From Methanobacterium sp. UBA410 (lineage in GTDB: Archaea; Methanobacteriota; Methanobacteria; Methanobacteriales; Methanobacteriaceae), in assembly GCA_002498385.1 (NCBI GenBank), contig DAHH01000019.1, forward strand, positions 6,362 through 70,361: a stretch of DNA of 64,000 nt. The letters run 5' to 3'. Positions within the stretch are counted from its first letter, which is position 1. Every line of letters starts with the position of its first letter. Both the position numbers and the translations under genes were made by a program. Shown here in pieces: positions 9,334-18,135 of this stretch. The notes under the pieces are model-generated. The model was not told the origin of the DNA, did not search any database, and worked only from the letters and a program-made list of their open reading frames with translations.

Positions 9334-10274
9334 TGAGAAGAAAAGAAACCATAAATATAGTAAAATCTATGGACAGAGGTCCAGTGGAATTTGAATCCCA
9401 CGCCTCAGAACACGAAGGCGATGTGATGAGCATCGCAAAGAAAAAGGTGGTTACAGTCCCTCAAAGCGCCACCATAAAAGAAGCCGCTGAAATAATGGTT
9501 AAAAACAAGTTCAGAAGGCTTCCAATAACAGATCCCGGAACTGGAAATCTCCTTGGAATTGTAACCTCCATGGACATCATCGACTTCCTAGGAGGAGGAG
9601 AAAAGTACAGGATAGTGGAGGATAAGTACCAGGGAAACTTTCTGGGAGCCATAAATGAATCCGTTAGGAGCATCATGACGCGCAACGTTGAGGTTTTAAA
9701 TAACAAGAGCTCCATAAATGATGCCCTTAAAAAAATGATTGCAAAGGGTGTTGGAGCACTTCCAGTCCTGGATTCAGACAAAAAAATCGTTGGAATAGTT
9801 TCAGAAAGGGATTTTGTCCTTTTACTTGCAGGAGTTCTAACGGATGAGGTTGTTGAAGATTTCATGACAGAGAAGGTCATAACAACAACCCCTGGAACAA
9901 GAATAGAGGGTGCATCAAAGATAATGGTGAGAAACAACCTCAGAAGAATTCCTGTTGTTGGTGAGGAACGAAAAACACCCCATCCTGAGAAGGACAAGAT
10001 CGTTGGAATAGTTACAGCCACTGACATCCTGGGACTCCTTGGAAAAAACAAGGCCTTAACCCGGATGACTTCAAACAGTGCAGAGGAATTTTTAAACACA
10101 ACCATAACCGAGATCATGGAGACACATGTGATAGCAACCACTGCAAACACAAGACTCGGAGACCTCTGCAATGCCATGGGAAGGGAAGGAATTGGTGGCC
10201 TGCCCGTTGTTCTCAACAGTGAACTAATAGGTATAATAACAGAAAGCGACATTTTAAAGGCCATAAGTTCCTAA
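9333..10274 (+). CDS. Four-CBS-domain protein
   Basis: The product has 313 residues. A basic N-terminal stretch of about 30 residues comes before four CBS motifs (starts near residues 33, 110, 178 and 255). The motifs read FRRLPITDP, GVGALPVLDS, LRRIPVVG and GIGGLPVVL, each followed by a G-I-V/I-x-x-x-D strand. No catalytic or DNA-binding domain is visible. ATG 9333 is preceded by AGAGGTG at 9321-9327. It is third in the CBS cluster and separated from the second gene by the only long gap in the cluster. Ligand and partner are unknown; CBS pairs commonly bind AMP, ATP or SAM. Confidence 0.9.
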   Translation: MRRKETINIVKSMDRGPVEFESHASEHEGDVMSIAKKKVVTVPQSATIKEAAEIMVKNKFRRLPITDPGTGNLLGIVTSMDIIDFLGGGEKYRIVEDKYQGNFLGAINESVRSIMTRNVEVLNNKSSINDALKKMIAKGVGALPVLDSDKKIVGIVSERDFVLLLAGVLTDEVVEDFMTEKVITTTPGTRIEGASKIMVRNNLRRIPVVGEERKTPHPEKDKIVGIVTATDILGLLGKNKALTRMTSNSAEEFLNTTITEIMETHVIATTANTRLGDLCNAMGREGIGGLPVVLNSELIGIITESDILKAISS

Positions 10275-10339
10275 TGGCCATTAATTTTTAAAAAAAGGTT
10301 TACTCAACGGTTTATTGAATCTGTAGGCGGAGGATATAC

Positions 10340-11179
10340 ATGAAAGTTGAAGATGTGATGAATGATGAAGTGAGCGTAGTTCAGGAAAATGAGCATGTGG
10401 AACATGCAAGGAAGCTCATGCTCAAACACGGAGTCAGCAGGATCGTTGTGGTTGATGATGAATATAAACCCGTTGGAATAGTTACAGAAAAGGATTTAAC
10501 CCGAAAAATGAGGGGAAATGGGCCAAAATGGAAAATGAGGCCTATAGATAAAATATCAATAAGGAGGGTCATGACGGAGGATCTTGTAACCCTAAGCCCC
10601 AAAGATGAGGCCAGGGATGCAGTGGAACTCATGCTGAAAAAGGATATAAGCTCCATACCAGTTGTTGATGAGGATGGACTTGCAGGAATAATATCCAAAA
10701 CAGACCTTCTAAAGGTTTACACCAACAAATTTAAAGGTAGATGGAAAGTTTCAGATCTCATGAGCCCGGATGTAATAACAGTTAATGAAAATCACAGCAT
10801 AGGCCATGTTATAGGTGTTATGGAAAAGAATAATGTGGGTAAAATCGTTGTGATCCGGGATAATGAGCCTGTTGGAATTGTAACCCCTGAAAACATTTCA
10901 TTTGCACAGGTTGAGGATCCTGAAACCGGAGTGAACGTTGAAAAGATCTACTTCGTGAGAAACTCCGAGGGAAAAACCAAAAAAAATGTTAGGATGGTTT
11001 CAATGCTCACAGCAGGGGACATAATGAAAAATCACCTCATTAAAATTTCTAAAGATGAAGATGCAGTTAAAGCAGCTGATATAATGTACAAAGATAACAT
11101 AAGTGGTATTCCAGTTGTTGAAGGGGGCGATCTTGTGGGTATAATAACAAAAACAGATGTGATTAAAGGTATCCAGTAG
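10340..11179 (+). CDS. Four-CBS-domain protein
   Basis: This 279-residue protein has four CBS repeats, seen as GVSRIVVVDD, DISSIPVVDE, NVGKIVVIRD and NISGIPVVEG with their following 'GI(V/I)T' strands. A short variable linker rich in Lys separates repeats 3 and 4. The third repeat is the most divergent: it reads GIVTPENI rather than the usual TxxDI. The start at ATG 10340 follows GGCGGAGGA at 10326-10334. It is the fourth gene of the CBS run and is probably co-transcribed with its neighbours, since gaps are 65-80 bases and all point the same way. Confidence 0.9.
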   Translation: MKVEDVMNDEVSVVQENEHVEHARKLMLKHGVSRIVVVDDEYKPVGIVTEKDLTRKMRGNGPKWKMRPIDKISIRRVMTEDLVTLSPKDEARDAVELMLKKDISSIPVVDEDGLAGIISKTDLLKVYTNKFKGRWKVSDLMSPDVITVNENHSIGHVIGVMEKNNVGKIVVIRDNEPVGIVTPENISFAQVEDPETGVNVEKIYFVRNSEGKTKKNVRMVSMLTAGDIMKNHLIKISKDEDAVKAADIMYKDNISGIPVVEGGDLVGIITKTDVIKGIQ

Positions 11180-11258
11180 GTGCCTGAATTAATTTTTTTG
11201 TATCTTAAAAAAAATATAACTTAAAAAGGTCAGAAACAGGGTCTCAAGAGGGATAGAG

Positions 11259-12080
11259 ATGCATGTGAAAGATATAATGAGGAGAGAAGTTTTTCTTGTG
11301 GACAAAGATCAGAATGTGAACGATGCACTGAAAATCATGAAAAAACATAAAATTTCAAGGCTTCCTGTTGTGAACACCAACAACAGCCATGTCAAAGAGC
11401 TTGTGGGCATGGTGACTGAAAAGGACATAGCCATGCGTTTGAGCTCCTCAAAATACGGAAACCTTGCACCTTCACATTTCCATGTTTCAACTGTAATGAG
11501 CACGGACCTTGTAACTGTTGAAAGTGCAAGAAGCATAGGAAAGGCTGCAAAGTCCATGATCGATAATAAAATTGGTGGCCTGCCAGTTGTGGATCAGGGC
11601 GAAATAGTTGGAATGCTCACCAAAACAGATTTCATAGAAATATGCCAGGGAAAACCCTTCAACAACACCAGCGTTGCAAGCAGAATGAAAAAAAACGTCT
11701 TAACTGTCAGCCCTGATGACAGGCTTGTACACGCAAGAAGATGCATGATAGACGGTGGAATTGGAAGGATACCCGTAACAGAAGGAAATGAACTTGAAGG
11801 AATAATAACAGCCAAAGATATAGCAAAAGCAGTGGTATCATTTAGAAAACTTGTTCCAGACAAACACCAGGCTGCAAGGATAAGAAACCTCCTTGTAGGG
11901 GATATTATGACCCAAAATGTAAAAACAATAAGTTCTGATGCTTCAATTGAGGAAACTTCAAGGATGATGCTTGAGAACAACTGCAGTGGACTGCCTGTTT
12001 CAGATGAGAACAATCTTGTGGGTATAATTACAAAAACAGACATGCTCGATTTTATTGTGGAGCTTGAGGAGGTTTACTGA
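11259..12080 (+). CDS. Four-CBS-domain protein
   Basis: The 273-residue product again has four CBS repeats (KISRLPVVNT, KIGGLPVVDQ, GIGRIPVTEG, NCSGLPVSDE). The first repeat has a longer loop before its GMVTEKDI strand. The reading frame ends in a TGA at 12078-12080, and the following sequence stays open in the same frame into the RNA ligase gene. A strong GAGGAGGT at 12066-12073 lies inside its last codons and seems to serve the ligase. It is the last of the five consecutive CBS proteins. Confidence 0.9.
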   Translation: MHVKDIMRREVFLVDKDQNVNDALKIMKKHKISRLPVVNTNNSHVKELVGMVTEKDIAMRLSSSKYGNLAPSHFHVSTVMSTDLVTVESARSIGKAAKSMIDNKIGGLPVVDQGEIVGMLTKTDFIEICQGKPFNNTSVASRMKKNVLTVSPDDRLVHARRCMIDGGIGRIPVTEGNELEGIITAKDIAKAVVSFRKLVPDKHQAARIRNLLVGDIMTQNVKTISSDASIEETSRMMLENNCSGLPVSDENNLVGIITKTDMLDFIVELEEVY

Positions 12081-13334
12081 ATTTCACCAGAAATAAAATG
12101 TCCAGAATGCAATTCCAGAATGGACATAAGGATTGGGAGAAAAAACTCCCATAAAACTTTTTTTTTTAATTGTTCCAACTGCAGCGGTAGTTACACCCAT
12201 ACTTTGCCTGGTTTTATAGAAGAAGAACTGCCAAAACTTGTTGATCTGGAACCAAAACGACTGAAAAACTCATTTCGCAGGGGAAACCTGAAGTTCTATG
12301 ATTCAAAGGGAATAAATGCTATTCAATTTCGAAAAAAGGTTGGAGAAATTGAATCTGGAACAATGGTATGTTTTGGAGATGAAATTGAAATTATAAGGGG
12401 ATTTCCAAAGATAAGAAGGACTCTGATGCTGTCACCCACCCTGAGACAGCACTTCAACCATGAGGTGGCAGTTGAGGAAAAGATGAATGGTTACAATGTC
12501 AGAGTAGCTCTTGTAAATGGTAAAATTATTGCTTTCACACGTGGGGGATATATATGCCCCTACACAACACGTAAAGTGCCTCAAATCATGGACTTGACTG
12601 ATTTCTTCAGAGAACATCCTCAGATTGTCATATGCGGCGAGATGGTTGGCACTGAAAACCCCTACGTAACCCACCATTACCCAGAGATTGGAAGCATCGG
12701 TTTTAGAATATTCGACCTGCGGGAGAAAACTTCAAACAGGGCCATGAAGGTTACAGAAAGAAGAAACCTCCTTGAAAAATATGATCTGCCCTCTGTAAAA
12801 CTTTTCGGAATTTACAGTGTTGATGAAGTCCCTTCAAGGGTTGAGAACATCGTGAAAGACCTTGATAAAACAGACAGGGAGGGGGTGGTTATGAAGGATC
12901 CCCAGATGCACCTGTCCCCACTCAAGTACACCTCATCACGCGCACATGCAGAGGAACTTGAATACGCCTTCAGCTATCCATTTGACTTTGGAAGGCAGTT
13001 CTTCTTCAGCAGGGTTATAAGGGAGGGTTTTCAAGCCTACGAAACCGGAGAGTCAGGTGAGGAACTTAAAAGAAGGGCCCAGAGGATTGGGGAATCCATA
13101 CTCTACCCTATGCTCGCCACCATAAAACGTGTTTCAAAGGATGATGTGGCAGGAGAAGACCTTACAATATATGTTGACAGTTACGATGAGGCAGCAGAGT
13201 TTGTACGTCACCTCCGCGACCTTGGGGTGGTTGCAACGGTCTACGATTTCAAGGATGGGAAAGCAGTTATAAGGAGAATCCATCAATCTACAACTGACAA
13301 GATAAACAACTACCTGAGGGGTGGCCTATATTGA
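12081..13334 (+). CDS. ATP-dependent RNA ligase (Rnl3-like) with N-terminal zinc ribbon, apparent ATT start
   Basis: This is a member of the archaeal homodimeric RNA ligase family studied as MthRnl and Pab1020, which can also circularise RNA. Motif I is EEKMNGYNVR, with the adenylated lysine at residue 134 counted from ATT 12081. Motif III is FRIFDLRE, motif IV REGVVMKD and motif V PLKYTSS. Helical dimerisation and C-terminal domains follow. The first ATG in frame is at 12120, but it has no Shine-Dalgarno site and cuts through a zinc ribbon: Cys7-x2-Cys10 upstream of it and Cys31-x2-Cys34 downstream. GAGGAGGT at 12066-12073 is seven bases before ATT 12081, the only codon that fits initiation between the previous stop and the ribbon. 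The start therefore looks non-canonical. The stop overlaps the pheA start. Confidence 0.82.
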   Translation: MSPEIKCPECNSRMDIRIGRKNSHKTFFFNCSNCSGSYTHTLPGFIEEELPKLVDLEPKRLKNSFRRGNLKFYDSKGINAIQFRKKVGEIESGTMVCFGDEIEIIRGFPKIRRTLMLSPTLRQHFNHEVAVEEKMNGYNVRVALVNGKIIAFTRGGYICPYTTRKVPQIMDLTDFFREHPQIVICGEMVGTENPYVTHHYPEIGSIGFRIFDLREKTSNRAMKVTERRNLLEKYDLPSVKLFGIYSVDEVPSRVENIVKDLDKTDREGVVMKDPQMHLSPLKYTSSRAHAEELEYAFSYPFDFGRQFFFSRVIREGFQAYETGESGEELKRRAQRIGESILYPMLATIKRVSKDDVAGEDLTIYVDSYDEAAEFVRHLRDLGVVATVYDFKDGKAVIRRIHQSTTDKINNYLRGGLY

Positions 13335-14224
13335 TAATAACAGAGCCAATTGCAACGGAAGATGAAAGGGATTGCAGCCATCCTACACGTTTTAAAGCTA
13401 AAAAAATAGGATTTTTAGGTCCTTCAGGAACTTTCACTGAAGAAGCAGCATCCAAACTTAAGGGGGAGCTTGTTCCATTTGAATCCATTGTGGATGTTCT
13501 TGATGCAGTGGACAGGGGCAAGGTGGACTGGGGAGTTGTGCCCATTGAAAATTCAATAGAGGGTCCTGTGGGCATGACACTGGACCTCATGGCCCATGAA
13601 TACGATCTCAAAATAAGGAATGAAATAACACTTCCTGTAAGCCATAACCTTCTTGTAAACCATGGTGCTGACACAGACAGTATCACAACTGTTTATTCAC
13701 ATATCCAGGCCCTTTCACAGTGCAGAAAGTTTCTCGATGATCTTAAGGTTGTTGTGCATGCAACTCCAAGTACCTCTGCAGCTGCAGAGCTTGTTCAGGG
13801 CAGAATAGATACTGCAGCAGTTGGAACAACAAGAGCAGCCAGTATATACGGTTTGAAGGTTGCAGCCATGGATATCCAGGACTACGAGAACAACGTAACC
13901 CGGTTCGTTGTGCTGGATCAGGTGGATCATCCAAGGACCGGCAAGGATAAAACATCCATAGTTCTCTTCCTCAAGGAGGATAAACCTGGAGGTCTCTACG
14001 GGATACTTGGGGAGTTTGCCATGAAAGATGTGAACCTTACCAAGATTGAGTCAAGACCTTCAAAGGAAAAACTGGGCAGTTACATCTTTTTTATAGATTT
14101 CGAGGGTCACAGAGACGATCCCGTTATCAAGAATATTATAAATATCATAAAAATCAAGGTAGATTATATAAAAATTTTAGGTTCATATCCTACAGAAGGA
14201 GCGGATTTACATAGCTACGGATAA
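13331..14224 (+). CDS. pheA: Prephenate dehydratase
   Basis: Prephenate dehydratase turns prephenate into phenylpyruvate for phenylalanine synthesis. The protein has a catalytic domain starting with GFLGPSGTFTEEAA, the VPIENSIEGPV segment, and the NNVTRFVVL motif whose Thr-Arg-Phe is catalytic. The C-terminal part (about residues 205-290) is an ACT domain with the ESRPSKEKLGSYIFF phenylalanine-binding segment, so feedback inhibition by Phe is expected. There is no chorismate mutase domain, as usual in archaea. TTG 13331 is the likely start: it overlaps the ligase stop as TTGA and has GGGGTGG seven bases upstream. Translational coupling to the RNA ligase is probable. Confidence 0.93.
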   Translation: MIITEPIATEDERDCSHPTRFKAKKIGFLGPSGTFTEEAASKLKGELVPFESIVDVLDAVDRGKVDWGVVPIENSIEGPVGMTLDLMAHEYDLKIRNEITLPVSHNLLVNHGADTDSITTVYSHIQALSQCRKFLDDLKVVVHATPSTSAAAELVQGRIDTAAVGTTRAASIYGLKVAAMDIQDYENNVTRFVVLDQVDHPRTGKDKTSIVLFLKEDKPGGLYGILGEFAMKDVNLTKIESRPSKEKLGSYIFFIDFEGHRDDPVIKNIINIIKIKVDYIKILGSYPTEGADLHSYG

Positions 14225-14234
14225 AGAAAAATTC

Positions 14235-14855
14235 ATGAAGGAGTTAGATAAGCTTGAAAAGGAATTTGCTGAGGGTAAGCTATCTAAGAGGCAGTATACT
14301 GTTCATAAAAAGGTTTTAGAAGATAAGTTAGGCACAGTTCTTGCTGTGGAAAGGGTTAAAAAACTTCAAGGAAAAGAGGACTCTGAAAAGACCCTGGACT
14401 ACTGGGCAGAAAAGGAGAAAGAAAAGGAAGACCGTAAGGAAAAGGAAGAACTCGTTGAAAAGTACGTGATGATGCCTTCACCAAAGGCTTCCAAGAAGAG
14501 GAAGGCCCAGAGAAAGCAGGTTACCCAATCAAAAAACAGTGGATTCAAGTTCACAAAGGGAAAAATGCTGGTACTTGGAGTCCTCATAGTGGCGTTTCTT
14601 GTGGGCATAAGCTTTGGAGTGTCCTTATTGAAGGCACCGGCCCAGACATCAACCGTGCCAATGCTTGTGAACGAGAGTGCATTCCCAACAGCCAACATGA
14701 CTGCCAACGTTACCAATAACACCACAACAAACACAACGAAGACCTACAAGACCAACAAAACAACGACTCCAACAACAACTACATACTATGTACAGCAGAA
14801 TACACCAAATAATGATCAACAAAGTACGAATACGAATGATAATAGTCAGTATTAA
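14235..14855 (+). CDS. Single-pass membrane protein with charged N-terminus and Thr/Asn-rich tail
   Basis: This gene is not assigned to a named family. The first 100 residues are highly charged and helical; residues 3-30 (KLEKEFAEGKLSKRQYTVH) resemble the short SHOCT-type oligomerisation motif. One membrane segment (about residues 112-132, MLVLGVLIVAFLVGISFGVS) follows a Lys-rich stretch, which predicts a cytoplasmic N-terminus. The outer tail is rich in Thr and Asn, with many NxT/NxS sequons, and looks like a glycosylated extracellular linker. It starts 10 bases after pheA ends. Confidence 0.7.
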   Translation: MKELDKLEKEFAEGKLSKRQYTVHKKVLEDKLGTVLAVERVKKLQGKEDSEKTLDYWAEKEKEKEDRKEKEELVEKYVMMPSPKASKKRKAQRKQVTQSKNSGFKFTKGKMLVLGVLIVAFLVGISFGVSLLKAPAQTSTVPMLVNESAFPTANMTANVTNNTTTNTTKTYKTNKTTTPTTTTYYVQQNTPNNDQQSTNTNDNSQY

Positions 14856-14930
14856 CTAAAGTTTAAAATTTCCCATTTTTTTATTTTTAAACACTTTATC
14901 ATATTTTTGAATGAGAGAAGGTGAATAATC

Positions 14931-15458
14931 GTGAAAAAGTATCCTCTTTTAATAATAGCTCTTTTGGTTTCTATTGTGGCTGTATCTGGATGCGTTTCAA
15001 ACCAGAACCAGACAAATCAAACCAGTTACTCACAAAATGGTGTTACATTTAACTACCCCTCATCGTGGCAGGTTGCAAACACAACCTCTCCAAATGCTGT
15101 GGTGGCAGTTGCAGATCCAAAAACTGTGGACAATCAGAGTTCTCCAACAACACTGGTTGTTATCCAGAAATCAAATGCAACTGGAGACCTTCAAACTGTT
15201 TACAGTGAAAACTACGCAAACTTCTTCAACAACACAGGCAACCAGAGGGTTTCTGAGGGAAACATAACAGTCGGTGGTGCTCAGGCCATTGAAAACGTTT
15301 ACACTGCCAATGAATCAGGCGTTCAGAAGGAGATGAGGGCTGTTTGGCTTACACGCAACAGCCAGATATACGTTATACTGTGCAGTGCACTGCAGTCAGA
15401 CTTCAACAATGAACAGTCCAACTTCGACATGATAATCAACAGCTTCAAGGTACAGTAA
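14931..15458 (+). CDS. Secreted lipoprotein with PsbP-like domain
   Basis: The 175-residue product starts with a lysine-capped hydrophobic signal peptide ending in a lipobox-like VSGC (Cys21), followed by an Asn/Gln/Thr-rich linker. From about residue 34 the pattern NGVTFNYPSSWQVA ... AVAVADP ... ENVYTANESGVQKEMRAVW resembles PsbP/MOG1-like domains, which are common in methanogen surface lipoproteins. The function is unknown. It points the same way as the preceding membrane protein and could share its transcript. Confidence 0.75.
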   Translation: MKKYPLLIIALLVSIVAVSGCVSNQNQTNQTSYSQNGVTFNYPSSWQVANTTSPNAVVAVADPKTVDNQSSPTTLVVIQKSNATGDLQTVYSENYANFFNNTGNQRVSEGNITVGGAQAIENVYTANESGVQKEMRAVWLTRNSQIYVILCSALQSDFNNEQSNFDMIINSFKVQ

Positions 15459-15573
15459 ACCTCTTTTTAGTTTTTTTATTTTTTTAAAGGAATTCTAAAG
15501 TTTTTGATGATTTTAAAAATGGTTTTAAAGGTTTTTTGTACATGGATATTTATATGGATGAAGGTATACAGAT

Positions 15574-15607
15574 GAAAGGAAAGTACAACTGAAAGGAAAG
15601 TACAACT
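15574..15607. repeat. 17-bp perfect tandem duplication
   Basis: GAAAGGAAAGTACAACT occurs at 15574-15590 and is repeated at once at 15591-15607. Confidence 0.9.
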
Positions 15608-15831
15608 GAGAAAATTCTTAAGTGCTGTACAGCTGAAAAAGTTCTTAAAATGTCCAATCATTTTCCAGTGACCTGTTGTTATTCTTTTAATAAAAGTTAA
15701 TACACATCTTGCTGCCATGCAAAATTATATATGCTGGACAGCAATACAGTTATATCTGTTATAGTACCATCTTTATAAGACAGAGCAAGAAGCCTTAAAA
15801 TAGCCAAAATATAATCTGCTTTTATTTTAGT

Positions 15832-15848
15832 TGCATCGGCTCGATGCA
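15832..15848. repeat. Perfect 7-bp hairpin
   Basis: TGCATCG (15832-15838), loop GCT, CGATGCA (15842-15848). It lies about 230 bases upstream of the KH-protein gene. The role is unknown. Confidence 0.7.
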
Positions 15849-16076
15849 CAAAATGGAGACTATTAAGACCTCTCAGTTTAAAATAGGTTCTGCTAATTTG
15901 CTTATAATAAAATTAATCAGTTATTCGGGCACAAATTTATCCAAAAGCTGTCAAGAACAAATAAAATAATCGAAATACATGTTCAGACGATTTTGGGGGG
16001 CTATAATTAAGTTATTGACTAAAAAAACTGTAAAAAAGGATTTTAAGAATCATCAAATAACAAAGGAGGAATGTGA

Positions 16077-16577
16077 ATGGTATTGCCAGTATGCGATGTC
16101 TGTTTAAAAAGTGGCATGTTGTGTCAGGGGTGTGAGAAGAAGCTGAGAACAGGTGAAATCACCCAGTTAGACGTTGACATTGCAAAAATACTTTACAGGG
16201 TAGGTGAGGGTAAGATCGGATTCAAAAAAACCATTGAAATAGGTGACATCGTTATAATTGTCACAGAAAAGGATCAGGTCGGAAAACTCATAGGGAAAAG
16301 TGGAAAAATAGTGAGAGAGATATCCCGAACTGTAGGAAAGAAGATAAGGGTTGTTGGCGAAAATTCAGACCTCCGCTCAGTTGCAAAGGACATACTTGCC
16401 CCAGCAAGGATATCAGGAATAAACATAGTTTACGGAACAGACGGAAACCAGAAATACAAAATAAGGGTCATGAGGGAAGATTCAAGAAAACTCCCAGGAA
16501 GATTGGATGTTTTAAACGGCATCATAAAACAGTTAACAGGCGAGGAAACCCTTCTTGTAATTGACAGAGAGTTTTAA
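16077..16577 (+). CDS. Zinc-finger plus KH domain protein, archaeal NusA-like family
   Basis: This 166-residue protein begins with a four-cysteine knot (Cys6, Cys9, Cys16, Cys19). A KH RNA-binding domain follows, with the invariant GKLIGKSGK loop at about residues 75-83. The remaining half resembles the second KH-like part of archaeal NusA-family proteins. Such proteins bind RNA and are suspected to act in transcription or RNA processing, though archaeal NusA lacks the bacterial N-terminal domain. AAAGGAGGAATG shows a clear Shine-Dalgarno site ahead of ATG 16077. Confidence 0.85.
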   Translation: MVLPVCDVCLKSGMLCQGCEKKLRTGEITQLDVDIAKILYRVGEGKIGFKKTIEIGDIVIIVTEKDQVGKLIGKSGKIVREISRTVGKKIRVVGENSDLRSVAKDILAPARISGINIVYGTDGNQKYKIRVMREDSRKLPGRLDVLNGIIKQLTGEETLLVIDREF

Positions 16578-16652
16578 ATTTAACCAAACTTTTCTTTTAA
16601 CCAAATATTTCTTATACTTCGTTTTACAATATTTTTATCTAGATGCAAATGG

Positions 16653-17834
16653 ATGATGGTTTGTATGGAAATCGTGCTTTGTGTTACAGGGAGTGTAGCT
16701 GCAGTAGAGGCTGTGAAACTTGCAAGGGAACTTAAAAGGCAGGGATTTACAGTTAAATGTTTTATGAGCGACGGTGCATGTGACATAATCCATCCCTACG
16801 CCATGGAATTTGCAACGGGTCAGGAGGTTGTAACAAAACTCACAGGCGAAATTGAGCACGTTAAATATGCCCAATCAGACCTTATACTTGTAGCTCCGGC
16901 TACAGCCAATGTTATAAGCAAGTTCGCGTACAGGATTGCAGACAACCCCATAAACACACTTTTAATAACGGCACTGGGACACGACACCCCAATTGTGCTG
17001 GTTCCATCCATGCACGAGTCCATGTACACAGCCATCAAACCCAACATGAGGAAGATCAAGGCTGAGTGCAGGGGAGTAACCTTTGTCGAGCCCAAAAAAG
17101 AGGAAGGAAAGGCCAAGTTCCCCAGCATCCATGACATCACACTTCAAGCGCTGCGAGAAACATCAGATGGAGAGCTAAAAGGTAAAAAAGTCCTTGTAAG
17201 TGCGGGTGCAACCTACGAGGCAATGGATCCAGTAAGGGGAATTACAAACCGCAGCTCTGGAAAGATGGGGGTTGAAATAGCCAAAGAGGCCTTCAAACAG
17301 GGAGCTGAAGTTACAATGCTCTGCGGAAGGATGCAGACTCACGTTCCAAAGGTTTTTGACAGAGTTCAGGCTGAATCAGTTGAAGATATGGGCAGGGAAC
17401 TTGAGAAACTCCTGAAAGACCAGGATGTATTTGTTTCAACTGCAGCTGTTTCTGATTTTACGGTGGAAAGAGTTTCAGGTGTGGAAAGTGGTGTTAAATT
17501 CTCTTCAGATGAAGCTGTGACCCTGAAACTGAAACCAACACCTAAGTTATTAACTAAAGCTAAAAAAATCAATCCAGACATATTTCTGGTTGGATTCAAG
17601 GCAGAGTACAATGTTCCAGAGGGCGAGCTTGTTGAATCTGCCAGGCAGAGGATGAAGGATTCAGGAGCAGACCTCATGGTGGCCAATGACGTTGCATTTG
17701 AGGGCAGCGGCTTCGGCTCCGATAAAAATCAGGTCATACTTGTTGATGATGATGTTTCACGTGTTCTGTTAACTTCTAAGGCAGAGGTTGCAGAGAAGAT
17801 CGTGGCTAGGATCTTGAAAAAATTTAAGAATTAA
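16653..17834 (+). CDS. coaBC: Bifunctional CoaBC (phosphopantothenoylcysteine synthetase/decarboxylase)
   Basis: CoaBC joins cysteine to 4'-phosphopantothenate and decarboxylates the product in coenzyme A synthesis. The N-terminal half is the flavin-dependent decarboxylase: CVTGSVAAVEA, the APATANVISK segment and the PSMHESMY motif. The C-terminal half is the ligase: VLVSAGATYEAMDPVRGITN, NRSSGKMGVEIA and the DKNQV nucleotide-contact region. Length (393 residues) agrees with archaeal homologues. Three in-frame ATGs (16653, 16656, 16665) are possible. A TATA-like element about 25 bases before 16653 would fit a leaderless mRNA. Confidence 0.93.
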   Translation: MMVCMEIVLCVTGSVAAVEAVKLARELKRQGFTVKCFMSDGACDIIHPYAMEFATGQEVVTKLTGEIEHVKYAQSDLILVAPATANVISKFAYRIADNPINTLLITALGHDTPIVLVPSMHESMYTAIKPNMRKIKAECRGVTFVEPKKEEGKAKFPSIHDITLQALRETSDGELKGKKVLVSAGATYEAMDPVRGITNRSSGKMGVEIAKEAFKQGAEVTMLCGRMQTHVPKVFDRVQAESVEDMGRELEKLLKDQDVFVSTAAVSDFTVERVSGVESGVKFSSDEAVTLKLKPTPKLLTKAKKINPDIFLVGFKAEYNVPEGELVESARQRMKDSGADLMVANDVAFEGSGFGSDKNQVILVDDDVSRVLLTSKAEVAEKIVARILKKFKN

Positions 17835-18135
17835 CCCACATTGATGATGTTTAAATTTGGGTTTAAGTACAAAAAATATAGAATGATAAATCTTTTTAAT
17901 TAGGTTTAACTCATAAACTTTTTTTCATTGGTTTAATCTTAATCTAATTATGGCTACAATTTTTACTTTACAAAATTTTTACTTTACAAAAAAAAAACAT
18001 GAAATTAGTAAACACATAAAAAACATATAAAAATTAAACACAGAAAAAACTCCAAAAATTCTAAACTTCCTTTAAATTTCCGCCAATTGTAAGAGGTTAA
18101 CCCTTTTTTCTATTCTGTATTTTCTATAAAAAATT
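17835..18135. other. AT-rich convergent spacer
   Basis: This spacer lies between the converging coaBC and flpA genes. It has long A and T runs that could end transcription from both sides. No gene is seen. Confidence 0.6.

Larger units (their letters stand above)
15459..16076. other. Gene-free spacer of about 620 bases
   Basis: No protein gene or recognisable RNA gene is seen. The spacer holds a T-rich stretch right after the lipoprotein gene, a 17-bp tandem duplication and a small hairpin, both listed separately. Confidence 0.6.

Noticed and set aside
9461..10264. 267-codon minus-strand frame opposite a CBS gene
   Set aside because: Mirror frame of a clear CBS protein; low-quality hydrophobic sequence typical of antisense frames.
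15476..15718. 80-codon minus-strand frame
   Set aside because: AT-rich, Phe/Lys-rich composition, overlaps a tandem duplication, no ribosome site or family likeness.
17840..17870. C/D-box-like TGATGA motif in the coaBC-flpA spacer
   Set aside because: No matching D box at a proper distance and no guide structure; too weak to call an sRNA.
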